Shown here: piece after piece, positions 38,001-50,000 of the stretch
How positions within the stretch are numbered: the stretch's first letter is position 1
Layout: each line of letters begins with the position of its first letter
DNA from: Tretioscincus oriximinensis
Taxonomy: Eukaryota; Chordata; Lepidosauria; Squamata; Gymnophthalmidae
Direction: 5' to 3'
DNA: 64,000 bases
Assembly: GCA_022410635.1 (NCBI GenBank)
Contig: JAJVDF010000437.1
Coordinates: 62,001 to 126,000 of the forward strand
Program-made: the position numbers and the translations under genes
Notes under the pieces: model-generated
The model's input: the letters and a program-made list of their open reading frames with translations, nothing else
What the model was told of the DNA's origin: nothing
Database searches by the model: none

Positions 38001-41000
38001 GACCCATGCTGAAATGTGCTGCAGCCCATCTAGTCCAGCATTCTGCCTCACACAGAGGCCCACCAATTGCACCTGGGCAGTCTGGAACAGAAGAAGGCAA
38101 AATCTTCAACTGTTCTTGATGCCCTGCAAATGGCATTTCAGGAATCCTGCCTGTTGCTCCATCTCAGAGGCAGTAACAAGACATCCAACGTAGTAGCTGT
38201 TTATACTTTTGGCTTCCATGAACTTGTCTAACCCTGTATCAAAGCTATCCAAGCTGCTAGCCACCACCACATCTTCTGGAAATAAATTCCAAAGGCNGAT
38301 GACCCTCTGGGTGAAAAAAATACTTTTCCTTATCTGTCCTCATTCTTCTGCCCATCAGCTTCAAGGAATGCCCCCTGCTCCTAGTGTTATGCAATAGAGA
38401 AAACAATTTTTCTCTATTCACTTTATCCATCCCGTGCATGATTGTATACACTTCAATCAGATCACCTTTCAAATGCCATCTTTTGAGACTGAAGATGCCC
38501 AGGCATTGCAGCTGGATTTCATAAGGAAGGTGCTCCANCCCCTCAATCTTTCTTGTTGCCCTTTTCTGCACCTTCTCTAGTTCCACAATATCCTTTGTGA
38601 GATATAGTGACCAGAATTGTATGAAGTATCCGAAATGTGGCCTCACCACAGATTTATAAAGAGGCAAAACAACACTTGGTGACTTGTTTCAATTCCTTTC
38701 CTAATTGAATTTGGCTTTTTTTTGCTGCTGCTGCACACTGGGTTGACATCTTCATTGCATATTGTACTAATTATAGTACAATAACAATACTATAATACTA
38801 TAAATATATAGCATATTCTTAAACATATTTTTGCAGCATTTTGGGGGTCTCAAAACCTGCTATGATAGTTGTTGTGGAAGCAAAAAAAAATTTAACTGGT
38901 CGACAAGAAATCAGACAAAGATGTGAGTACCACCAAAATGAGTCCTCAAAGACTCATAAATTTTGTGTGATGCAATGAGAAAGCATGTCAACATTCTAAT
39001 TTTCTATCTCANTTGTTTCAACTTTTCAAGAATGGAGGTTGCCATTATTATTTTAAAAAGAGATAAAAATGATTATAGAAACTATGCAGGTACTAGGAAG
39101 GTCTCCAGGGATTTTGTAACCATATGTACATTGAAAATTATGTCCCAAGTAATTGCTTGTGACAATTTATTGGCCTTTTTGAGAAGAAATTGCTTCTATT
39201 CTCACTTATATTTTGTTTGTTTGCTTTTATATAGAAGGAACCGAAGAGCACGAGGACTTATGCAATGCACTTTGCTTGATCAAGGATATGATTGCAGCTG
39301 TTGACTTGCAAGTCAATGAATATGAGAAAAAGCAAAAACTGTTGGAGATTTTTAGTAAGATTGAAAACAAAACGTACACAAAATTGAAAAATGGCCACAT
39401 TTTTCGAAAGCAAGATTTAATGAAGAAACAAAGAACACTCTTGCGTGAAGGTTTAGTCTACTGGAAAACAGCTACAGGGCGCTTCAAAGGTCTTGCATTT
39501 TAAAGTTCTTCAAAGATTTATTGCAATATATATGTTTTCGTGAAACTGTCAGTGCAATTTCTAATAGGGAGTTCTGATATAATATGTGGAAAAGCAATTT
39601 ATAGAAAATGGGCATAAAAGAGATAATAGTACGTGAGAGTCATACATGGCATTGAGTTTGATACATTGATTTAAAAAAAGTTTTAATAATAAAAAATCCT
39701 CGTTGATTTAAAACATATAAGTTAGATTTAGTAGGAAAATGCATATTTGAATAGGAAAGTTCTTGAGTCATGTAGCTATTAGGATAAAAGAGGAGTAAGG
39801 AAATTTCCTAGTGGCTGTAGAATTGAAAGGGCAATCTTCTGATGCAACTTCTTCTGATGCAACTAAACCTAACATTTTTACTAGAAAGCCAGTGACAATT
39901 ATAGTTAATTGTCATTGGCTTTCTAGTAAAAATGTTAGAATTATATGAAACTTTGAGAGTTCAAATACATCCCATTCTTTAGCCATTGTATACCAGTAAA
40001 TAAACCAGAACATATACCAAGCAATAAAACTATTAATGAAACCAGTGCATCAAAATAGGGATTAAATATGGATCAAATAAAGACAACACTAATCAGTGGA
40101 CCATGGGAAATCCCAGGTCCTGAGAAAGGCCATTTAAAAGATGTACTGTAGCGGCAACACTTAAAGGGTTTGTCCCTATACCACTCTCAGTGGTATCCTG
40201 AAAACAGGCTCTGAGATTGAGTTCAGAAACAGGAAATCCTAAAGGTAACCTGGTGTTCAAAATTTTCTAGTACAGCATTCATATTTGAATTAACATTCAT
40301 GCTAAATTAGCATGTTGTTGTAATTTCTAATGAAAACATATCTTTTTATATAAAGGTCAATTCTAGAAAATCAAAAGTAAAACTGATAATTCATTCTTCA
40401 AGAGCAAAAAACCTTTTAATTCATTTTCAAATACCTTTTTGAATTGTTCCTTAATTCTCTTTTAATAATAATAAAAAACTTATAAATTTTGTACTCCTTT
40501 TTCTTTTTTCAAAGATATATTAGCACTCCTTCTAAATGATGTGATGTTATTTTTACAAGAGAAAGACCAAAAGTACATTTTTGCAGCTGTTGTAAGTATG
40601 CCAATTGAACTTTCAGATTATACCAGTAATATATATTATTGTACTAATTGCACAGTTTATTCATTTAGACTTGCCATTAATCCAGCCCTTCAAATTGTGG
40701 ATGCAATTTACAGTCCCACTTCCAAAAATCACAAATTTTGTTTTATCAACCAGGATGATGTGGNCTGTCAGCAAAATTCATGACAACTGTACATTCATTT
40801 CTGTTATCCATATAGTACACTTTTGCATTCAACCTGAGCTACGTGTAGACTTTTATAAAGAGGTCCTTAATCAAACCAATGATTGTATTCCTGACAGAAT
40901 GTGAGGCAGAAGAATGTGGGGCAGAAGAATACATAGCCTAGAATATAACGGGAATCCTATTCTAAAAGCATAGTGAGATGTTCCACTGGAAGTGCTTCCA

Positions 41001-44000
41001 GAAGTGAAAGTGTGCAAAAAACGTCAACAGTTAAGAAATTTCATTCCCACTTTTTGTGGTTGGACACCAGCTTTGGAGGCTGAGCCAAACCTTCAAAGCT
41101 AATACTTGGACATGAACTGAGAAGGCTTTTACAGATAGCCCTTGGAATTANCTATTGCATGTTCAGCCCTTTTGAAACCATAACAGTTCAATCATGGCTT
41201 GTAGCTGATTGGAAAAAAAAAGAGAGATCAGCAAGCACCATGATTTTTTTAACAAAAAATTAATTTGTGCTTATTAATTTATTCTTGAGAAACACACAAA
41301 CAAATAAATGATAGGTAAGTATATGACTCATAAGCTTTTGAGTCTTTTCTAGCTATGTGCATTAGACAGATATGGACCACTTCTTCCCCTCCTTTATATA
41401 TCTTCATTGGCAAAGCTATTCCAATATATTAGACAGCTAACTTTTGTCACAATTGGTTATCTTTTCTTCCTGTATATAGTTCAGTATCATTTCAAGAAAG
41501 CTGTTTGGAGTCACTGCTTTTCATATGTTCATATATAAGACATGGCCAATGTGAACTTACTTTCAAGTTTACAATGCACCATAGAGTTCAAACAGACTTC
41601 CAGCAGGGAAGGTGCCACAGAAAATGCACCAGGATGCATCTTTTTAGCCTTGCTTTGGGCTAAGGAAACAGTTTTTGTACCTGATATGTGCATTATTTCT
41701 ATATATCATAAGTCCAAAGTCTAATAATCAAAGANATGCTGATTTGTTATTTCTCTTGTATAGGATCAGAAACCTGCTGTTATTAGTCTTCAGAAACTTA
41801 TTGTGAGAGAAGTAGCGAATGAAGAGAGAGGAATGTTCCTAATTAGTGCATCATCTACAGGACCTGAAATGTATGAAATTCATACTGTGTCCAAAGAAGA
41901 ACGAAGTCACTGGATGAGGCAGGTTCAGGAAGCAGTGGAAAGGTACTTGTACTTTATTCTCCATCCTTCTCTCCCTCCCTTGTTTATACAATGTGTTAGT
42001 GTAAATTTGGGATGGGCTTCCTGGATTTCAATGTACTCCTGAAGTACATGTTCTGGGACATTATTTTAATCCATCCTTTATTGTGAAGGCTGCTTTTAGG
42101 CATAGAGCAGAATCAAAATAGGCATTCTTAGGCTGCTCTTCTAGGAACATGTGGTTTTGGGACTCTCCAAAGCCATAAAAACTATCCTTGCCAACAAATA
42201 CGTATACAGTGAAAGCCATGATTTTCCCAGTAGTAATGTATGCTTGTAAGAATTGGACTTAGGTAGTCTGAATATGGAAAAATGGATAATTTTCAATTTT
42301 GGTGCTGAAGAAGATTTTTGAGAGTTTCACTGACCAAAAGAATAATAAATCAGTCAATATTAAATTAACCCTGACTTCGATTGGAAAAAAACAATTACTA
42401 AAGTTGAAACTAAAATATTTTGGCCACATAATGAGAAAATAGGACTTAATGGAAAAGCTCTGGCTGCATCCCCATATTTATCTATTCCATTATAGTTTGA
42501 TANTCCACAATAAAGCACTGTGGGGACAGAATTATTCCAGAATATCCATGCTTTTTTGTGGCATATTCAATGATAGTGGAATAAATAAATGGTGTGGGGA
42601 TGCAGCCTCTGAAGATAAAAAAAGAAAGACAGACGAGAATGAAATGGATAGATAGTGACATGGAAGCAACTGACATGAGCTAGAGTCTGACAGAACTGAA
42701 CAACAACAACTGATTTCTATATTCAAATGTTCTGAGTTTCCTTCCTTTTTCAACACTTACTTTGACATTAACTATTACACAAGTCATGTTTAAGGCAAGT
42801 CATGTTCAAAACAAGAATTACTGTATATGATAAAACTCCCTCCCCCAGCTACTTTAAGGCTTCTAAGCTGCTGTGACTCTTTGTATTAGCAATCATGTCA
42901 CATGATGAGTTCCAGAAGGCACTGCTGTGCTTGCCTGACTACAATCCCCAGCATTCTTTGGGAGCCTGCATACAATTCCCAAGTAGTCTCTGTGTGCCAA
43001 GAACCAGTGACCTGCTAGTCTTGTTCTGAAGACCAGATATGCAGTTTCATTTGGATATTATAAAATGTTTGCTTCTAAATAGATGCAGTGCGGTGGCCAC
43101 TTGTTTTCTACGAGTGGAGCACTGGACATGCGTACTTCGTGGGGCAGACAAAAGATGGGGTTGCATATAAACTCGCTATATATCATGAGTGGGAATGTAC
43201 CCTAAGACGACTCTGATTTTATTTTCTTTGTTTTGTGTTGAAGCTGTCCAGAGGAAGAAGGGAAAATGAGTGAATCTGATGATGATCGAAGAATAACAGA
43301 AGCTAAAGCAGTCAAAATTCAGAAATGTCAAGGTAATTCAGTGATTTTAAATTAAGGATTTGTTCAAACAGTGAGGGTAAATTACATCNTTTTTTAAAAA
43401 GGATACCAGTCTTTTTCCAATGAGATCCCAAATTGTCTGCTCCACACAAAGATAGAGCTTTACACNATTTCATCGGATCATAAGATTAATCGATACCGAA
43501 CAGGCCCTGTCAGTCATTTGAAAAAGAGTTATGTGTTCACTAAAATTGATGATTGTGTAGTAATAACTGTACGAGNTGTGATGTTAATATAGTGTATATT
43601 ATATTGTTACAGTTATACTGAGTAATCATGATCAACAGATTTGCAGCTGTCTGGAAGATAAACTTAATATCTATGCAGAGCTTGGCGATATGAGTGGGTT
43701 TGGAGATGTCCCAGTAGAACCACACTTGCTTATTAAATCTGACTCTGGAGAGACACCTCAAGTGGCTTCACTCCTGACTGCTGCTCTTAAGGAAGGTGAG
43801 CTCATGACTATTCATTTTCCACTTTTTACCAGAGATGAACCCTGCATTAACCAGGGGGTTGGACCCAATGACCTGAAGGTCCTTTCCAACTCTATGATTC
43901 TGTGATTGGTAAAGCCACCACTGAGCAAGCTCTGCTTTTTGACTGTGGATTNAGGAAGCAATTTTCTTCTGTCAGTCTTAAATTTTCTGCCTATCAACCT

Positions 44001-47000
44001 TGGTATCCCTCATTTTCACACTGTGTATGATTTTATATATAGCCAGTTAGGCCCACAACAATTAGGCTTATTTGTTGCAATAATACAAGAAAGGTGTTTT
44101 GGGTTTTTGATCATCTAGTAACTCTTTTTGAACTTTTTTCAATTCTACAATTTTTTTTTCTGAGATATTTGCAGTATTTTTGAAATCATAGAATGCTTCT
44201 AATTATGTGGAGTAGTTTGAAATTAGATGGATTTGATAAAATGATTATAACATGTAGATTAGATATCATAGGCATGATAAAATCAGCATACATTATCATG
44301 AAAGTGTCTTGGTTGAAGAAACAGTGTTTAATCTCAAGGTTTGTGTTATAGTTTCTAGAGGTGGAATAAACAACAATGGCAAAACAGACAATTTTAGTAA
44401 TAAATGGAGAAGGTTATAACATTCATTGTATGTATAAATTTGGGGTCACAATGGTATGCTTCAGTCATACCGTCTGAAAAACCCANTTTTACTGAATTGA
44501 ATGTAAAAGTTGATTAAGGGTTTCTAGTCTATCTTACTCANCCCCTATGGAGAATTACATAAAGAAGTTTCCACCCTGTGTATGAAATCAATGTGCTTAG
44601 AACTCAAGCCTTTTTGATCAATATGAATTACATACTTGGTTGTTTCAATCAGCTTTTGATCAGTTACCCAACTACTACNTATATAACTGGTTTTCCATCC
44701 AGATGTTGACTGGAGGCTTCATTTGCCTTTAGACCATACTTTGGTTTCATCTGGGNTCTGGACATATCTAAGTTTTAATCCAGCAACACTTCACTTTCAA
44801 AAAGAGAACACATCTGTTAGGTGAACAGTAATTTTCTTTCCACATTATCTAAACCAAAAGTGNGTTTTCTGAGTAAGGGAATGGCAAAAGAAAACATCTT
44901 NCTGTGGCGCTAATGTGGTGAGTTAAACTGAACTAAAACTTGAATGTGATTAGGACCTTAGCAATAAAAAGTTTCAGTACTTTTTATAATTGATATAAGA
45001 AAAAATTGTCCTAAACATCTGAATTTTATCTTTTCTACAGCAGAAAGTCTGCACGTTGCTGTAACATCAGCACAAGTGAACGACTCAGGCTACTTAGCAN
45101 GAGAGAGCACTGATGACGTTTGCTTGATGGAAACCCTTACTGAAGCTGAAATCTGTGAGCCGTTCACTGACGGTTAGTAAGAACTTATACCTGTGAGTTT
45201 CCAAATGCTGTTTACTTACTTGTCTCCCAAAACATCCCCATTAAGCAAAAGTGATAAAAATCCTACCANGCTTAAAACAGTTAATTCAGTTCATCCAATT
45301 CATGTATTTTTTAATCATAGGGACTCATTNATATTGGAAGGGTAGGTGTGATATTGTCAGCTAACAGTGGATACATTGCAATTGGCATTGTTAACTTATC
45401 CCTGAAGGCAATTAGGATTACTTGCATGAACAGAATNCCTGGGATTATATCCAGATTTTGGCTGTATTTCCACTGAGGCAAGCGGGAGCTTGCTAAGATG
45501 AAAGTTGGCTTTGGTGTGGCTCAGCTATCCTAAGACTATTTCCATCACCACTGGTCAGTTGACCTGTGACTGCAAGACTATGTTGTTCAGCCTCCACAAT
45601 AGCTGGCTACATGGTGCAGACCCAAGCAACCACCTCAGTTCAGCTCCCAGTGAGTCCATGCCTTTGCAAGCCAAATTAATAGACCAGGCTCCATGAGAGT
45701 AGGGGAAGTCTTCTTTTTGATTAACGTGCATTGTCCTCAATCACTTTGGCATGATGGGATGTGTTCTTTAAAATTAGACATCCCTGGTCAGTGTAATTCA
45801 TGTATGGATGTAATCTATAATAAGGCCAAGGGCAGAGTTGGATCTTGTGCTTTGATGTTGTAGAGCAATAATACCCAGGTTTATTCCATAGGAGTGNTTA
45901 TGAATGGCCCACANGTGCACCAGATTGTTGTTAAAATGNCTGTGTGAGATTACACTCATGAAAAAATCTGTTTAAGCCAGAGGGATCATTTTAAGTAATA
46001 GTGGATCCACTATGGATCACAACCCCTACAGAACCCCTGCATCCACGCATTCATTTTCTTATTCTGGCATACNGTGATATCAAGGATTTTTTCCACATGT
46101 ACTTGCAAGGATCCAGCAGTAGTAGTACTAGGAAGACTCAATATTTCATTTTTNCCCCTCGTCCTTTTATGCTAATTTNATAGTACAATGTGCTGTGTTC
46201 TTGTTATGACTGAGCCCCAGAGACTGCAATCTCTCTCTTGAGAGTTCCAGCCCTGCCTTACTATTCTTTTCAGCCAGGAAGGGCGTAGAAAAGCTTTTTT
46301 CCCTATGAATTTAGGCNAGAAAATCCAGCATTTTAAAAATTAAAACCACATTACAATCTCAAAACTTTGATATTTTTAAATGGAGAGGGTTTTTTTCTCT
46401 TTGCATTTACTTGCTCGGTAACAAGGGAGGAGGCAGTAACTAATGAGAGAAGAGAAACAGGATTCTTGAAAACTGTAGGCTATCAAAGCCTCATGGGACT
46501 TGTAGGCAAACACATGAGGAAGAGAAGGATTTACTTCAAGGTTCCCTGAGATATGTATACAGATTCATGGAGAGGAAAAGCAAAGTTCCATGCTTGTGGA
46601 CTGCAAGCAATTTCTTTTAAGAAACAGCAGTGAGAAAGAGAAAGGTATCCCCTGGGCATCCCTAAAAAATAGGGAAATAGACAATAGATGGGAAAGAATA
46701 TCTCACTGAAGTGTTTGCAAGAAGTGCTTATGTAACAGAAAAGGAGAAAAGATAAGAAAATTACATGCAATAGTAAAGGCTGTGTTCAGTGGTAGAACAA
46801 AATACTGTTTTATACTGTTTTATTTTTGTATTGATGTTTTACTGTTGGCTGCCCTGAGACGTTCGAGTATAGGGTGGGGTATAAGTATATATATAAGTAT
46901 ATATATATATAAAAAAATTGGGCTGCCATTTCTCCCTGGAAGTTGCCAAATCAGGGGTCAGTCATAATTTGATAGTCAACACCAATAATAAGGTAAAGAT

Positions 47001-50000
47001 GATCTGGGAATCAAGAACAAATATGCTGAGTGGTTCAGCTGGCCTTTGTTCACCTTTGTTCTTACTTGGATTCTTTCTTGTTTAAATCACCAGCTATGGA
47101 AGAGGAAAAGNTTTGTGATTCAGATGTTAATGATACAAACAACCTTGCAGAAACTGACTTGCTGGNCCAGGTACTGTAGCTGCTAACATGTTTTCAAGGT
47201 CAAGTACACACTATACATATATATCTCTATGGGGAAATCCAGGCAAGCCCCATTCAATACAACATTCCTTCCTGCAGTGCTATTATTCTATACCCCTATT
47301 GCCACCTTATGGTGTTTTATGTGACAAACAATAAAAACAACAGCAGTTAATTTTAAAACAATGTATCAGTATTCTATATGTGTTTTTACCTGAAAAGCAG
47401 ATGCTTTTTTTTTCAGACTGTTCATTTTTCTGTGGGATATAACTGCATTTTTAAACTAAGTCAAAGAANTTGTAATTTTCAAACAAAAAAGTAAATAAAA
47501 TTATGACAATTTCAATTAATGAAGCATGCCCACCACAAGAGGGCAGCCTAGTTCTTCCAAAAAAGTAAATGAAAATGCTTCCAAACTTTTTATATTTGTA
47601 GGAAGAAAGGACAACATTTTCTGCTTCAGCTCAGAATGAGGTAAGTTGGCACCACAAAGTTTATTTGAATAATATAAATTAATTTGTATATTTAATTCTA
47701 AAAACTACTTTCTTTCTCTCCTAGATTGTACAGACTATCCAAAATTTAACCCGTCTTCTCTACAGTATTCAGGTGACTATAGTTTGTCAATTTCATTCAT
47801 TTTTTAAAAGATGCTATGCATTACTTTGAGAGCAGTTGTGTGTACGTGTCTTTAAATTTGGATTATCACAAAGAAAGAATATGTCATCAGAGTATTTTAC
47901 AATGTTTAAGGAGGCCTCCAGCCAGTGAGCAGAAAGACATGTATTTTCAGTAATTGGTCACGTACTGACTCCACTGATATCTTTCTGCTATCTAGTTGTG
48001 TGCCTTCTATTTTACANATGTGCAACAAGTCCTTTCCAACTTGAGAATGACAGATTTGACTGGCAACTTGTTCACATGTCTAACTGACTACAGTGGCTCT
48101 GACATAGGCCCTTTCAGTTCTGACCATCATTTTCCACAATGTATCGCAGAACAGGGATATTGCATCTTCATGCTTGGGTGTANGATAGTGTTACTATGGC
48201 AACCCAAAATTTGGGAGCGCCAGGTCCAGCCCCTCCCACTCTTCTCCATCCTGCTGTCTATCCCAGCTCCTGTCTTCTCGCTCTCTCCCTCCCTCTTAAC
48301 TTCCAAACCCTGGCATCTCTGGCCTGTGACTGTGATAGCAAGGCAGCCGGAAGGCCCCACAAGTTTTCTGGGGCTTGCAGAAGTGTGTGACTGATGTCAT
48401 GGGAGCTTTGGAAAAGGCCTGATGCCTTGTCGAGAATTGAAAAGAGCCGATGAGGCATTGCCAGATCTTTCTGCTGCTCATGTGACATCAGTTGTACTTG
48501 TCCATGAGTGCCAGATAGCAACATTATTCTGGAAGGCCNTTTAACTGGGGTTTTCTCAAGCTTTTCTGGGATGAGGGTGAATCATGGGAAATATTCTGGA
48601 ATTTCCTGGATATTCCCAATATCCTGGGTATTTCCAATTTCCTGTATATTCCTGGAGTAATATTCTAGGAAATGTGATAACCCTACCTAGGTGGACTCTT
48701 CCCAAAGCCTCCTTTTCCCAGTGTAGAATGTCTTATTGTCCCATCATTCAGCCATAAAACTGGCAATTTGATGGCATTTTTGCCACATCTACATTCCCTA
48801 CTGCAGTTATCACCTGAAGCAGAAACAGAATGCCTGACTGAAAGGTTGTTGCAATTAATAAATACATCTAATTAAAGAATATAGTGACATGAAAAGAAAT
48901 AAATTTTGNTTTTGACAGGTAATTTGCATGTGCAACGGATCATCATCATTATAGTCATAATTGCTACAATTGCTATTTTGTAGGCTGAGCAGTAATTTCT
49001 GAAAACTTAAAAGTACACTGAACTGAAATCTATTTTTTGGAACTGCGCCTTGAAAGTTCATGGAAACTGATATTGTATTTTGTTTTTCTTTAACAAAAGG
49101 CAGCCTTAACAATCCAGGACAGTCATATAGAAATCCATAAGTTATTTATGCAGGAACATGAAAAAAACAGTGGGAACCAGAGTACTCGTAGCCCATCTGT
49201 ACTGGAACAAGACAAACACCGANATTTTAAATTGAAAGAAGACCTAGTAAATATCAACAAACTTCAGCATCAGTTTCAGCAAGAGCAGCAGCGATGGAAC
49301 CGTGAGTGTGATCAGAGGCAACTTGAATATGAATCGAGAGAGATCCGGTTGTTGGAGAAAGAGAGAGAGTGCTTGAACCAAGAGGAATTACTTGGGAAGA
49401 AGCGAGAAGAGCTGGACGTTCAGCTGCAAGATTACCAGCAAAACGTGGAGAGACTCAGAGAGAGCAAGAGGATGGTGGAGAAGGAACAGGAAACAATCAG
49501 ACTACAACAAAAGATCTTGCGCCACTGGAAGCATAATTGCCAGAGCAGCCTGCCTGCAGTGATATCAGCAGAGAACAATAAGGTATTCAAAACTTTATTC
49601 AGAACTGGTGGAATTAGCCCATTGTGTTATGGTAGTGCAAAGGGATCTAGCTCCTCCTTCCCCTTGCTCCCAACCTTGCCTCCACCCATTTACTCCCTCC
49701 CTTTCCCTTTCCATCCTCCTTTCACATGCTTCTTTTTTCATTCCTTTTTTTCTTTCCATTTTTCTTTCCTTCCTTCTTTTCCTTCATCCTTTCCCACCAA
49801 GTACTGGTCCCACTACTGAGNTATTTCACTTCTCATATCCATTTATTACTTCCCTCTGTTTTCTGTCTTTTAGCCAGTTTCCAACCCAGGACTCTAGAGG
49901 CTGCCAAAGTTCTGAGCCCTGTCATTGGCCATTATACCTTGGAATGTTGAAATCTCTCATACCCTTTTTATTACTTATGATAACACTTATTTCCTATGTT

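Noticed and set aside
38257..38667. 136-codon minus-strand frame as a gene
   Set aside because: It is the end of a CR1 reverse-transcriptase ORF inside a truncated element.
39869..39938. Hairpin as a microRNA precursor
   Set aside because: The loop is only four bases and the stem is nearly perfect, which suits a fold-back element rather than a typical pri-miRNA; no known seed was recognised.
47996..48524. Cluster of overlapping frames on both strands
   Set aside because: Local rise in GC explains them; none shows a recognisable motif and two contain n codons.
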